Translations under genes and position numbers: made by a program
Shown here: positions 1 through 8,978 of the stretch, piece after piece
Numbering within the stretch: position 1 is the first letter of the stretch
Layout: each line of letters starts with the position of its first letter
Assembly: GCA_965194535.1 (NCBI GenBank)
Contig: OZ239145.1
Coordinates: 620,001 to 684,000, forward strand
Length of the DNA stretch: 64,000 nucleotides
Origin: Verrucolacustris abundans
Lineage (GTDB): Bacteria > Verrucomicrobiota > Verrucomicrobiia > Methylacidiphilales > Verrucolacustridaceae
Direction of reading: 5' to 3'
Notes under the pieces: generated by a model
What the model was told of the DNA's origin: nothing
The model's database searches: none
The model's input: only the letters and a program-made list of their open reading frames with translations

Positions 1-962
1 GCTCCGTCGGGGGTCAGTTGGGCGACGCCAATTTCTTTGAGGAGGGCAAAGTTGCCTTCCTCTTGGCCCGGGACAACTTGTGTCACTAGAAAGGGAGTGC
101 GGGAAGCAATCGTCTCTTGCGTGAGTGCGCCACCCGCTTTGCCGATGACGAAGTGGTGCTTGGCGAGGATGGATGGCATTTCCGTGGTCCAGCCGAGTAG
201 CTCGACTTTCTTGCGAAGGGGGCCCAGCGCCTGCTCCACGCGCCGTGCGATATTTGGATCCCGTCCTGTTCCAATTGTGACTGACCAGTTCTCTTGGGCG
301 GCCAGCGACTTGGCCAGTTGGGGACCGCCCTGAAGGCCTGAGCTAAGAAGATAGAGAACGCGAGGGGTTTCCCCCGGAGGTTCGTCACCTGGATGGGGGG
401 TGGGGGCGGCAAAGCGAGGATCCACGGGAAAACCAACAGGATGAATCTTATCCATCGGGATTCCGAGAGCGTGAAGGGATTGGGCTGTAGGAGGATTGGG
501 TACGATCCAGAGGTCTGCTGGGGCCGTGGACCAGAGGCGATGAACCGAAATCGAATCGGTCACAATCGTGATCAACCGAAATGTGGCCCGTAGATCTTTG
601 GGAAGGCGGGCGATGAGATGAGCGTAGACGGGGAAGGTAAGAGCGATGACTTTTGGGCGGTGTATTTCGATCAGTTCCCGGAGGCGGAGTGCGGCAGGAC
701 GATTTGTGAAGAGAGTGTTTTCGATCAAAGGGAAGTGGTGACAAGCCAGATAGAAGAGATTCCAGGCTCGAGGATAGCGATTGATCAGCGTCAGGTAGAG
801 GCGGCGAAAGAAGTCGTTTAATTTCGGTCGGGATTCGGCAAAGGGATCCGCAACCACGGCTATTCCGCCCCGAAGTTCGATCGCACTGGCCAGACCTCGA
901 GCTGCAGCGTTATGGCCATCACCGAAAGCGGCGGTAAGGATCAAGACGGGAGTGGTGTTCAC
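1..962 (-). CDS. MGDG synthase/MurG-like glycosyltransferase, partial at the window edge
   Basis: An uninterrupted minus-strand frame of 320 codons starts at GTG 962 and runs off the window at base 1, so the C-terminus is missing. The N-terminus reads LILTAAFGDGHNAAARGLA, the nucleotide-sugar transferase signature of monogalactosyldiacylglycerol synthases and processive diacylglycerol glucosyltransferases. Near the edge it has IGKAGGALTQETIA followed by PGQEEGN, the family's UDP-sugar binding loop. These GT28-type enzymes add sugars to diacylglycerol on the cytoplasmic face of the membrane. The GTG overlaps the last codons of the upstream gene (ATGTGA), implying translational coupling. The exact sugar and acceptor cannot be read from the sequence. 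Confidence 0.82.
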   Translation of the reverse strand, partial: MNTTPVLILTAAFGDGHNAAARGLASAIELRGGIAVVADPFAESRPKLNDFFRRLYLTLINRYPRAWNLFYLACHHFPLIENTLFTNRPAALRLRELIEIHRPKVIALTFPVYAHLIARLPKDLRATFRLITIVTDSISVHRLWSTAPADLWIVPNPPTAQSLHALGIPMDKIHPVGFPVDPRFAAPTPHPGDEPPGETPRVLYLLSSGLQGGPQLAKSLAAQENWSVTIGTGRDPNIARRVEQALGPLRKKVELLGWTTEMPSILAKHHFVIGKAGGALTQETIASRTPFLVTQVVPGQEEGNFALLKEIGVAQLTPDG

Positions 963-1342
963 ATTAAACCATCGCGTTCCAGCTCATCGAGGCGACGGTC
1001 GTCCGACTGGTCGACTATTTCCGTCACGCCTGTGAGTTCAAGAAGGATATCGAGGCAAAGTGCAATTTTTTCATTTGGGAGACCTGTGGTTTCGATGACG
1101 CGACGGTTTCGGGTCAGGTAGGCCCAGCTGAAGTCGTCTCCTTGGATCACGCGAAATTGGAGATGATCGGAGGGTAAAAGCTCTTGGGGTGAGGTTAGAG
1201 TCACGGTGCTGTTTCCCGCCTGGGCTCCTGGGATGACCTGTTCGATTCTTGAAAATCGATCGAACCAAGATTCAAGAATCGAGCGAATGGATGCATCGGT
1301 ATGCGGTTCGGAAAAAACAGCTACATAACCCCGAGAAATCAT
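959..1342 (-). CDS. Hypothetical protein, 127 aa
   Basis: No family recognised. This is a soluble, acidic protein with no signal peptide or membrane segment. It lies between dnaB (50 bp upstream) and the glycosyltransferase, whose GTG start overlaps its stop. The frame is intact from ATG 1342 and its composition is balanced, unlike the antisense frames here. The middle (VTLTSPQELLPSDHLQFRV) and the end (LDILLELTGVTEIVDQSDD) look like a small alpha/beta domain. Its position suggests co-expression with the glycosyltransferase; a functional link is not shown. Confidence 0.6.
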   Translation of the reverse strand: MISRGYVAVFSEPHTDASIRSILESWFDRFSRIEQVIPGAQAGNSTVTLTSPQELLPSDHLQFRVIQGDDFSWAYLTRNRRVIETTGLPNEKIALCLDILLELTGVTEIVDQSDDRRLDELERDGLM

Positions 1343-1392
1343 ACGCGGAGGGTATCGGAGGATGGGTTCGGTTAAAAGAGGAAGTGAGCTGT

Positions 1393-2907
1393 TTAGCGCG
1401 CTTCCCGGGGAAGGGAGTCAAAGCGGGTGAAGCGAGGTTGGAAAAGAAGACGGATGCGATCGGTTGGGCCGTTTCGCTGCTTGGCGATATTGAGTTTGCA
1501 AGGGAAGCCACGAACGTTCGCGGCCATAGGTTGTGCCTCGCCCTCCTCAGACTCGGCGTTGTTTTCAGTCTCGCCAGTGGAGGATTCTCTGCTGAGAAGA
1601 AGGACAAGATCGGCGTCTTGTTCGATAGACCCAGATTCACGAAGATGGTGGAGGGCGGGATCGGCGTTGTTTTCTTCTGGCTTACGATTGAGCTGGGCGA
1701 GTACAACGACGGGAATTTCTAGCTCCATAGCAAGGGCTTTCAGGCCTCGGGAGATCTCGGAGACCTCGACCTGGCGATTTTCTTTGCCGCGACTTGTTCC
1801 TGAAGTGAGGAGCTGGAGGTAGTCGATGATGAGAATATCGATTCCGAACTGTTTCTTGATTCGCCGTGCCCGAGCCCGAAGTTGGCCAATGGTGAGTAGG
1901 CTGGACTCATCGAGATATAGGGGGAGATCAGAAATTTCTGCGGCGACGCCACGAAGAGCGGTGATTTGGCTTTCGTTGAGTTGACCCCTGCGGATCTGTT
2001 CGGAGTCCAAGCTGGCGTGGGAGGAAAGCAGTCGGAACATCAGTTGTTGGGCGGACATTTCCAAGGTAAAGAACGCGACATTGTAGCCAGGGCGTACGAA
2101 CTCATCTTTTTCTAAGTCGTACCGCTGGCGAAGCATGTGGCGGGCCATACTGAGGGCGAGGGCGGTTTTCCCAACGCCTGGACGGGCGGCAAGAACGATC
2201 ATTTCGCCCGCTTTGAAGCCTGTGGTGAGTTGGTCGAGTTCATCGAAGCCTGAAGGGATTCCACTATAGTGGCCCTTGCCTTTGACGAGGCCTTCGATGA
2301 TTGCGATGGTCTTGGGTGTGACTTGGGAGGCGCGGAGGATTCCTTTGGTTTCACGGCGTCCACGAATTTCTAGAATATCCCTCTCCGCCTCATCCAGGAT
2401 GGTTTGAACCTCGTGAGGGCGTTCGTGGGCTCCGACGACGATCTGGGCGCAGGCTTGCTGGAGCTCGCGAAGAAGGCTTTTGTCTTGGACTTGGTCGAGG
2501 TGGGCTTGGGCGGTGAAGACGCTGATGACACCCGCTGCAAGATCACTGATCAGGGCAGGACCACCTGCTGCGTCGGCCAGTTTTCGGTCGGTCAGCCAAG
2601 CGAGGAGAGTTGAGGGATCGATCGGTTGGCTGTTTTCCCGCATCTCGGCGATGCAACGAAAAATGATTTGGTGGGCGGGATGAAAGAAGTCTTCTTCCCG
2701 CATGCCTTTTTCCCGCGCGAGGTCGACGATATGTTCGGGGTCGGCCAGCATGGCGCCGAGTAGGGAGCGTTCGGCCTCGAGATTATGATGGGGAAGCAAT
2801 CCCTCAATCGTGATGGGGGCGGGTGCATCCCGACGAGTGCGGGGACGAATCGTTTCAGCTTCAGCAATCACAGGGTCGTATCGTTGCGGATGGGGGACGG
2901 GGAACAA
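1393..2907 (-). CDS. dnaB: Replicative DNA helicase DnaB
   Basis: DnaB is the hexameric 5'-3' helicase that unwinds DNA ahead of the replisome and recruits primase. The N-terminal helical domain (about residues 38-140, beginning PHHNLEAERSLLGAML) is followed by a linker and a RecA-type motor. Walker A is ARPGVGKTAL near 241-250 and Walker B IDILIIDYLQLL near 356-367. The length of 504 aa is slightly above the usual 450-480. The extra residues are a proline- and arginine-rich N-terminal tail, and the TTG start at 2907 has no obvious ribosome site. A later GTG within the tail is therefore possible. It is divergent from maf. Confidence 0.95.
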   Translation of the reverse strand: MFPVPHPQRYDPVIAEAETIRPRTRRDAPAPITIEGLLPHHNLEAERSLLGAMLADPEHIVDLAREKGMREEDFFHPAHQIIFRCIAEMRENSQPIDPSTLLAWLTDRKLADAAGGPALISDLAAGVISVFTAQAHLDQVQDKSLLRELQQACAQIVVGAHERPHEVQTILDEAERDILEIRGRRETKGILRASQVTPKTIAIIEGLVKGKGHYSGIPSGFDELDQLTTGFKAGEMIVLAARPGVGKTALALSMARHMLRQRYDLEKDEFVRPGYNVAFFTLEMSAQQLMFRLLSSHASLDSEQIRRGQLNESQITALRGVAAEISDLPLYLDESSLLTIGQLRARARRIKKQFGIDILIIDYLQLLTSGTSRGKENRQVEVSEISRGLKALAMELEIPVVVLAQLNRKPEENNADPALHHLRESGSIEQDADLVLLLSRESSTGETENNAESEEGEAQPMAANVRGFPCKLNIAKQRNGPTDRIRLLFQPRFTRFDSLPREAR

Positions 2908-3015
2908 CCCAAGGGAAAAAGTTGTTGGGCAAACTTTTGGGCAAAAGATGAGTAACGATGAATAACTTATTCACTCGAGGCGTGCCTTCGATTGGGGTTG
3001 AGGCAGGGTAATGGG

Positions 3016-3603
3016 ATGAGGTTGATCTTGGCTTCGACTTCCCCCCGGCGTGCGGATCTTTTGCGGGAGTCAGGAATTTCCTTTCGGGTGGAGAGGCCGG
3101 AGGTGGAGGAGTGGGCGGCGGCGGATTTTCCAGAGGTAAGCCCCGGGGATCTGGCTCGGGTGAATGCGCGTAGAAAGGCCAAGGCGGTGGCGGAGCGTTA
3201 TCCGGATAAGCCAGTGCTTGCGGCGGATACTTTGGTCGTATGTGAGAGTCGGATTTTAGGAAAACCTGCGGATGAGGATATGGCGGAGCAGATGTTAGGT
3301 TGGTTGAGCGGGCGGACTCATGAAGTGATCACAGCGACTGTTCTGGTATTGCCTGGGGGAAAAAAAACGAGGGAGGCGGTGGTTCGAACTAGGGTAAAAT
3401 TTCGAAAGTTAGGGGTGGAGGAGGTTCGGGCGTATCTCCGGGACGTGGAGGTTTTGGACAAAGCGGGGGCGTATGCGTTGCAGGATGGTGGGGATCGGAT
3501 TGTGGAGCAGGTGGAGGGCTCCCGCAGCAATGTGATTGGGTTACCTATGGAGACCGTTTTGCCTTGGTGCGAAGATTTAGTGGCCGAGAGTCCGATCTCT
3601 TAA
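3016..3603 (+). CDS. maf: Maf-family nucleoside triphosphate pyrophosphatase
   Basis: Maf proteins hydrolyse non-canonical or pyrimidine nucleoside triphosphates to monophosphates as a house-cleaning activity. The N-terminus MRLILASTSPRRADLL is the family signature. KPVLAADTLV and GKPADEDMAEQML follow in the expected order, and ADT supplies the catalytic aspartate. At 195 aa the length is typical. I chose ATG 3016, behind GAGGCAGGG, rather than the in-frame TTG at 2992, because family proteins begin with M-x-LILAS. The stop overlaps the stop of the convergent TlpA-like gene. Confidence 0.93.
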   Translation: MRLILASTSPRRADLLRESGISFRVERPEVEEWAAADFPEVSPGDLARVNARRKAKAVAERYPDKPVLAADTLVVCESRILGKPADEDMAEQMLGWLSGRTHEVITATVLVLPGGKKTREAVVRTRVKFRKLGVEEVRAYLRDVEVLDKAGAYALQDGGDRIVEQVEGSRSNVIGLPMETVLPWCEDLVAESPIS

Positions 3604-4184
3604 AGATTTTTTTCGATTGCGGAGCGAAGGTCGGAGGGTTTGAGAGGGCCGCGAAAGCGCGCGAGGATTTTTCCTTGGGGGGTAAGGAGCAGAGTGTAGG
3701 GAATGGTTTCTATAGGTTCGAGGAGGTCAATGGCCTTGGGTCCAGGTCGAACGAGGGGGTATCGGATGCCGTGTCGTTCGGCAAAAACGAGAAGACCAGC
3801 GGCGGGTGCTTCGTCCAGTGAAACGCCTAGAAGAACGAGACCACGGGGAGCGAACTTTTCATGCAAGGCGACCAGTTCGGGAAGCTCCTTGGCGCTGGCG
3901 GGGCTCCATGCGGCCCACAGATTGAGAAGGAGAAGCTTGCCGTGAATGGAGGTGGTGTCGAAGGGTTGGCCTGAGGCGAGATCGGTGAAGGATAAGTCGG
4001 CAGGCAGTTGGAGGACAGGTGGGGTAGTGCGGCAGGAGGTCAAAGAAAGCACTAGGGCAGACAAAAGAAGTCGAAAAAAAGAAAAAGGCACTAAGAAGAG
4101 TAGGTGAGGACGGGGAGGGCACTCAACGCTCAACTTGTGAGAGGTGAAGGGAGGCGATAAGGTGGCGGTATGAATTTTGCGCAA
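3600..4184 (-). CDS. TlpA/thioredoxin-fold lipoprotein lacking the redox cysteines
   Basis: A hydrophobic segment ending LVLSLTSC is a lipoprotein signal, predicting export and lipid anchoring. The following domain has the TlpA/AhpC-TSA order: GKLLLLNLWAAWSPASAKELPEL, then LVLLGVSLDE, then IPYTLLLTPQGKILARFRG with the cis-proline region. The CxxC active site expected after LWA-W is SPAS, with no cysteine. Family members without CxxC cannot do dithiol exchange, so a binding or scaffold role is more likely. The N-terminus up to the signal is unusually long, so the true start may lie downstream of 4184. Confidence 0.75.
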   Translation of the reverse strand: MRKIHTATLSPPFTSHKLSVECPPRPHLLFLVPFSFFRLLLSALVLSLTSCRTTPPVLQLPADLSFTDLASGQPFDTTSIHGKLLLLNLWAAWSPASAKELPELVALHEKFAPRGLVLLGVSLDEAPAAGLLVFAERHGIRYPLVRPGPKAIDLLEPIETIPYTLLLTPQGKILARFRGPLKPSDLRSAIEKNL

Positions 4185-4207
4185 ATTGTGCGGAAGGAGA
4201 ACGAAGG

Positions 4208-5623
4208 ATGAGCCGCAAAAGTAGTTCTGCTTCTGCCCAGAAGATTCTGATTGTGGACGATGAGGCTGATGTTACGTATTCGTTTCAGAGGGTATTGGCG
4301 GAGGAGCCTGTGGAGGTTGAGGGGGTGACGAGTGGGACTGAGGCGTTCAAGAGACTCAAGAAAGATGTTTATGATTTGGTGTTGCTAGATGTGCGGATTG
4401 GGTTGGAGCACGGGATTGAGATTTTTCGACAAATTAGAAAGGAGTATCCGCGGCAGTTGGTAATCGTGATGACAGCGCATGGAACGGCTCAAACGGCGAT
4501 TGAGGCCATGAAGTTAGGGGCTTTCGATTATATTCTGAAGCCGTTTGATGTTCCGGAACTATTATCGATTTTGCGGAGAGGACTACAGGCCGCCGCTTCC
4601 ATTAAGGAGTTGGCTTCCGAAGAAGGCGAAAAGGTGGCGGAGGACAAAAGTTTTACGCCAGGGTTGATAGGCGCCTCATCCGCCATGCAGAAAATCTACA
4701 AACTGGTCGGGCAAGTAGCTCGGGCGGATGCGGCGGTTTTATTGGTGGGCGAGAGCGGGACTGGTAAGGAGCTGGTGGCTCGGGCGATCTATGCCAACAG
4801 CCCGCTGGCGGCTCGCCCTTATGTGGCGATTAACTGTGCGGCCATTCCTGATACCTTGCTGGAGAGCGAACTGTTTGGACATGAGCGGGGTGCCTTTACG
4901 GGGGCACTGACGCAGAGGATCGGAAAGTTTGAGCGGGCGGACGGGGGAACTATCTTTTTGGACGAAATCGGGGATATGCCCCTGGCCTTGCAGGCAAAGC
5001 TTTTGCGGGTTCTGCAAAACGGGGAGTTTCAGAGATTGGGCGGCGATCAGACCCTGCGGACCAAGGTGAGGGTGATTGCCGCCACGAATAAGGATCTGAC
5101 GGCGATGGTGAAGGATAAGACCTTTCGGGAGGACCTTTACTATCGGATCCATGTGGTGCAGATCCAGCTTCCGCCTTTGCGAGAACGCGCGGAGGACGTG
5201 TTGCCTTTGGCTGAGCATTTCTTAAAGCGGGCGGGTAAAGATCGGGGGCTAAAATTCTCTTCGGCCAGCAAAAAGGCTCTGCAGAGTTGGCGTTGGCCAG
5301 GGAATGTAAGGGAATTAGAGAATGCGATCACGCGGGCGGTGGTGTGTGCGGCGGCGGAATCGATTGAGCCAAGAGATTTGCCACCTGAAGTAGTGGGGGT
5401 TGCTTCAGCGAGACAGGTTGGAGGTGAGACTGGGTGGTGGAGTATGGTGAGCCAGGTAGCGGGAGAGGGAGGAGATCTGCTGGCCGCGGGGGAAAAGATT
5501 TTAGTCGAGAAAGCCCTGCGAGAGGCGGATGGAAATGTGAAGCGGGCGGCGGAAGTATTGGGCGTCACGCGGGCGGCGTTAAGAACACGCGTTGAGCGGT
5601 ATGGGCTGGCCGGGCAGGATTAA
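4208..5623 (+). CDS. NtrC-family sigma-54-dependent response regulator
   Basis: Three domains are visible. The receiver domain (about 10-125) has acidic residues VDDE, phosphoacceptor Asp61 in LVLLDVRIG and Lys111 in LKPF. The AAA+ domain (about 152-390) has Walker A GESGTGKE (181-188), the sigma-54 contact loop GAFTGA (228-233) and GGTIFLDEIGD as Walker B. The C-terminal Fis-type helix-turn-helix (about 425-465) includes KRAAEVLGVTRAALRTRVERYG. It activates sigma-54 promoters when phosphorylated. ATG 4208 follows GAAGGAG. No sensor kinase lies in this window, so the signal is unknown. Confidence 0.95.
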   Translation: MSRKSSSASAQKILIVDDEADVTYSFQRVLAEEPVEVEGVTSGTEAFKRLKKDVYDLVLLDVRIGLEHGIEIFRQIRKEYPRQLVIVMTAHGTAQTAIEAMKLGAFDYILKPFDVPELLSILRRGLQAAASIKELASEEGEKVAEDKSFTPGLIGASSAMQKIYKLVGQVARADAAVLLVGESGTGKELVARAIYANSPLAARPYVAINCAAIPDTLLESELFGHERGAFTGALTQRIGKFERADGGTIFLDEIGDMPLALQAKLLRVLQNGEFQRLGGDQTLRTKVRVIAATNKDLTAMVKDKTFREDLYYRIHVVQIQLPPLRERAEDVLPLAEHFLKRAGKDRGLKFSSASKKALQSWRWPGNVRELENAITRAVVCAAAESIEPRDLPPEVVGVASARQVGGETGWWSMVSQVAGEGGDLLAAGEKILVEKALREADGNVKRAAEVLGVTRAALRTRVERYGLAGQD

Positions 5624-6522
5624 GAGACGAGTTTCGCCAGGGGCTTGGGCAGAGGGGAGGTGAAGCGAAGCTCTTGGGATGTTACGGGATGGATCAAGCG
5701 CAGGAAGGAGGAGTGCAGACCGAGGCGCCCTGCGGGATCACTTTTTGCACCGTACTTTTCGTCTCCGATGATTGGGCAGCCCAACGAAGAGAGTTGAACG
5801 CGGATCTGATGGCGCCGACCTGTTTCGAGCGTCAGCTCCACGAGTGAGCGGTGACGATTGTGTTTGAGGACGCGGTAGTGGGTGACGGCGTGGCGGGTGA
5901 GGGCGGAGGCAGGGCGAATAAAAACCTTAAAGGGGTTTGATTCGTCCAGATCGGATTCAAGAGTTCCTGTGTCTTTGGGCAGACGCCCCTCGACGACCGC
6001 TTCATACTTCTTTTCAAACTGATCCCAACGACTTTGAAGGCTTTCTTTGGTTTCGGGGGTTTTCGCGAAAACCATTAGACCTGAGGTTTGGCGATCGAGT
6101 CGGTGAACGATCCAAACCCTCTCTTTGGAGCGTGGATGAGATTGCCGGACATATTCGGTAAGCTGGAAGTACGCGGTCTTCTCGGGCTCCGCCTCACTGG
6201 CGATACTCAGCAGGTTCTCGGGTTTGGAGATGACGAGGAGGTGGGCGTCCTCGTAAAAGATTTTAATTCCCGAGGGCAGACTGGTTTTTGGGGCGGCGAA
6301 TCGATCGGATCGAATCGCGACGGAATCTCCGATGGCTAAGGGATGGTTGAACTGGGATACGGGGCGGCCATTGACTGTAACGGCTTGGAATTTGAGCCAT
6401 GTTCGGATCTGTTTTTTCTTCTCTTCAGGCCATGCCTTGAACATCTGCTCCAGCAGGGGGCCAGGTTGAGAGGCTAGGAACGGCTTGGGCATTGGGTCAT
6501 CTTGGCGGAAAAGTCGCTTCAA
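5620..6522 (-). CDS. RluA/RluD-family RNA pseudouridine synthase
   Basis: The enzyme isomerises uridine to pseudouridine in rRNA or tRNA. An S4-like RNA-binding domain (about 20-75) precedes the catalytic domain. The catalytic motif HRLDRQTSGLMVFAK places the nucleophile at Asp143, and the C-terminus carries LTLETGRRHQIRVQL and GDEKYG, both typical of RluA-class enzymes. At 300 aa the length is standard. Translation may begin at the second methionine (MPKPF, 6492). Which position it modifies cannot be told. Its stop overlaps the stop of the convergent regulator gene. Confidence 0.9.
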   Translation of the reverse strand: MKRLFRQDDPMPKPFLASQPGPLLEQMFKAWPEEKKKQIRTWLKFQAVTVNGRPVSQFNHPLAIGDSVAIRSDRFAAPKTSLPSGIKIFYEDAHLLVISKPENLLSIASEAEPEKTAYFQLTEYVRQSHPRSKERVWIVHRLDRQTSGLMVFAKTPETKESLQSRWDQFEKKYEAVVEGRLPKDTGTLESDLDESNPFKVFIRPASALTRHAVTHYRVLKHNRHRSLVELTLETGRRHQIRVQLSSLGCPIIGDEKYGAKSDPAGRLGLHSSFLRLIHPVTSQELRFTSPLPKPLAKLVS

Positions 6523-6572
6523 GGGAATGTTTGGAGATTGGTCGAAAAGGGCAGGAGAGGTAGGGTTCTGGA

Positions 6573-7352
6573 ATGAGGATTCTCTTTCTAGGGGACATTG
6601 TGGCCGAGCATGGCCGGGAGGCTTTGAGGGACATGATGCCTCGTCTGATCGAAGAGTTCGCCCCTGATTTTATCGTGGTGAATGGGGAGAATGTGGCGGG
6701 TGGAAACGGGATCACCCCGAAGCTCGCATACGATATTTTTCGGGCAAAGGTGGACGTGATCACCTTGGGGGATCACTGTTGGGATCAGCGGGAGATTATG
6801 AGTTTCTTTGCGGAGGAGCCCCGATTGATCCGACCATTTAATTTTCCCGGAACCTGTCCAGGGAAGGGCTTCATCGTGGTGACGGGAAATGGAAAAAAAC
6901 TGGGTGTGGTCAATGCCATGGGCAGGACCTTTATGAAGGCGGATGTGGACAACCCTTTCCTTCTGATGGATCCGATTCTTGAGGAGATTCGGAAAGAGAC
7001 AAAAACGATCTTGGTGGATTTTCATGCCGAAACGACTTCGGAGAAGATTGCGTTCGGGCATGCGTTCGACGGAAAAGTTTCCGCGGTGGTGGGGACTCAC
7101 ACTCATGTGCAGACAGCAGATGAGAAAGTTTTGCCCGGAGGAACGGCATATATTACGGATGTGGGCTTTTGTGGGGCGCACGATTCTGTGATTGGGCGGG
7201 AGAAAAGTTTCATCGTGGATCGGTTTCGGACCTTGATGCCTGTGAAAATGCATCTGGCTACGGGGGGGATTCAACTGGATGGGGTGGTGATTGATCTGGA
7301 TGAAGAGACGGGGAAGGCCACGGCGATTCAGAGGATTCAACGACCGAAGTGA
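6573..7352 (+). CDS. YmdB-family metallophosphoesterase
   Basis: This family (TIGR00282) contains di-metal cyclic nucleotide phosphodiesterases such as Bacillus YmdB. The 259-aa protein has the ordered metal ligands: MRILFLGDIVAEHGR, VVNGENVAGGNG, ITLGDHCWD, VDFHAETTSEK and VGTHTHVQTAD. These correspond to the Asp, Asn/Glu, and His residues of the calcineurin-like fold. Its length equals the family norm. It starts an operon with xseA, whose GTG overlaps its TGA (GTGA). The physiological nucleotide substrate in this organism is unknown. Confidence 0.9.
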   Translation: MRILFLGDIVAEHGREALRDMMPRLIEEFAPDFIVVNGENVAGGNGITPKLAYDIFRAKVDVITLGDHCWDQREIMSFFAEEPRLIRPFNFPGTCPGKGFIVVTGNGKKLGVVNAMGRTFMKADVDNPFLLMDPILEEIRKETKTILVDFHAETTSEKIAFGHAFDGKVSAVVGTHTHVQTADEKVLPGGTAYITDVGFCGAHDSVIGREKSFIVDRFRTLMPVKMHLATGGIQLDGVVIDLDEETGKATAIQRIQRPK

Positions 7353-8617
7353 ATCGGGTTGAGCCGCTGAGTGTGTCTGCGCTGACGGCGCAGATTAAGG
7401 AGATTCTGGAGGATCAGGTGGGGGAGGTTTCAGTGCAGGGGGAGATTTCCAATCTGAGGCATCAATCTTCTGGGCACTACTACTTCACCTTGAAGGATGA
7501 GGGGTCCCAGATTCCGTGTGCGCTGTTTAAGGGGTCGGCATTGCGTTTAGGAGTGCAACCGCAGGATGGGGCGAAGGTGATAGCAGAGGGGGAAGTGTCG
7601 GTGTATGCGCCTCGTGGGGCGTATCAGTTGATCGTCAGAAACCTCCAACCTGCAGGAAAGGGGGATCTGCATCAGCGATTTGAAGATTTGAAAAGAAAGT
7701 TGGAGGCAGAGGGACTTTTTTCAGCGGAACGAAAGAGAGAGATTCCTGATTTTGTGGAGCGGGTGGTGCTGGTTACAAGTCCGACTGGAGCGGCGGTTCG
7801 GGATGCGATTCATGTCCTGCAAAGGAGATGTCCTCGGGTTCAGTTGGTGGTGTTTGGAGTGAAGGTTCAGGGTGAGGGGGCTGCGGAGGAGGTAGCTGAG
7901 GCGATCGAAGAGATAGGTCGAAGAAAAATGGCGGATGTGGTTCTTGTCGTAAGAGGAGGAGGGAGTTTGGAGGATTTGTGGGCGTTCAATGAGGAGGTGG
8001 TGGCAAGGGCGGTGGTGGCGAGTCCGATCCCAGTGATCAGCGGAGTCGGGCATGAGACGGACTTTACGATTTGTGATTTTGTTGCGGATGTGAGGGCACC
8101 GACTCCCTCAGCTGCGGCTGAGGTGGTCAGTCGGCCGGACGAGGATTGGCGCGAGGAAGTTCGGGAGTGGACGGAAAGATTTCATGAAGCCACCCTGCAG
8201 TTCTTGGAGGAAAAGAAGAGGCGCGTGGGGGATTTGGCAGGGAGTTATGTGTTTCGGGAGCCCGGAAAGATGGTGGAGATGAGCAGTCAAAGAGTGGACG
8301 AACTGGCGTTGCAGTTGAGTCGGGGGCTGGAAAGCGGTTGGCGTTATCGGAAACAAGCGGCTGAGGGCTTGCTGGTGCGGTGGGCGGCGTTCCGGCCTGA
8401 ACAAAGGTTGAGGGAGTTCTCACTCCGTGTTCGGGCGGCGATGGATCGGTTGCGTGCGATGGGTCCAGAGGAAACTTTAAAAAGAGGTTATGCGTTGGTG
8501 CAGTCTCCCGAAGGTAAATTGATTCGAAAAGTGGAGCCTGCTCTAAGGCAGGGGGATTTGGTGGTGCGATTTGCGGATGGAAAGGTGGAAGTCAAAGTGA
8601 AGGGCAAAAGGGAATAA
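7349..8617 (+). CDS. xseA: Exodeoxyribonuclease VII large subunit
   Basis: ExoVII degrades single-stranded DNA from both ends; XseA is the catalytic subunit. The N-terminal OB-fold (about 5-100) contains VQGEISNLRHQSSGHYYFTLKDE. The catalytic domain shows VTSPTGAAVRDAIHVLQRRCP, VVRGGGSLEDLWAFNEE and SGVGHETDFTICDFVADVRA, all family hallmarks. A coiled-coil tail ends with the conserved LKRGYALV. At 422 aa the length is normal. The GTG start overlaps the ymdB-like stop, and xseB follows after 39 bp, giving a normal subunit pair. Confidence 0.95.
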   Translation: MNRVEPLSVSALTAQIKEILEDQVGEVSVQGEISNLRHQSSGHYYFTLKDEGSQIPCALFKGSALRLGVQPQDGAKVIAEGEVSVYAPRGAYQLIVRNLQPAGKGDLHQRFEDLKRKLEAEGLFSAERKREIPDFVERVVLVTSPTGAAVRDAIHVLQRRCPRVQLVVFGVKVQGEGAAEEVAEAIEEIGRRKMADVVLVVRGGGSLEDLWAFNEEVVARAVVASPIPVISGVGHETDFTICDFVADVRAPTPSAAAEVVSRPDEDWREEVREWTERFHEATLQFLEEKKRRVGDLAGSYVFREPGKMVEMSSQRVDELALQLSRGLESGWRYRKQAAEGLLVRWAAFRPEQRLREFSLRVRAAMDRLRAMGPEETLKRGYALVQSPEGKLIRKVEPALRQGDLVVRFADGKVEVKVKGKRE

Positions 8618-8656
8618 TGACTCGACTTGGAACATGTCGAAGAGGAATGATTTAGC

Positions 8657-8968
8657 ATGGCAAAAACGGGCAAGACATCGGGGCAGCCTACTTTTGAGGA
8701 AAATCTCAAGCAGTTGGAGGGGTTAGTGGAGCAGATGGAATCTCCCGAACTTCCGCTTGAGACGATCGTGGAGAAATATGAAACGGGCATGAAGCTGGTT
8801 GCCGCATGCAATGAGAAGCTTAAGGCAGCCGAGAAACGTATCTTGTTGTTAACAAAGAAGAAAGACGGGTCAATTGAGGAGGGGGAGTTGGAGGAGATGG
8901 GTGGGGAGCCTCACAAATCGGTGCATGGAAAGAAGGCTGGTCGAGGAGCCCCAGATCTGCTCATCTAA
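8657..8968 (+). CDS. xseB: Exodeoxyribonuclease VII small subunit
   Basis: The 103-aa protein has the XseB helical hairpin: FEENLKQLEGLVEQMESPELPLETIVEKYETGMKLV, matching the family's F-x-E-x-L-x-x-L-E pattern. It binds XseA to form the holoenzyme. The lysine- and glutamate-rich C-terminal tail is longer than in Escherichia coli. It sits directly between xseA and dxs, and this xseB-dxs adjacency is also common elsewhere. Only 10 bp separate its stop from the dxs start. Confidence 0.92.
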   Translation: MAKTGKTSGQPTFEENLKQLEGLVEQMESPELPLETIVEKYETGMKLVAACNEKLKAAEKRILLLTKKKDGSIEEGELEEMGGEPHKSVHGKKAGRGAPDLLI

Positions 8969-8978
8969 CCAGCTTCCC

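Noticed and set aside
1249..1722. 157-aa plus-strand frame
   Set aside because: It is antisense to the dnaB C-terminus and the adjacent hypothetical gene, with no family signature.
6588..7340. 250-aa minus-strand frame
   Set aside because: Antisense to the YmdB-like gene, whose metal motifs are complete; the shadow is His- and Pro-rich without homology.
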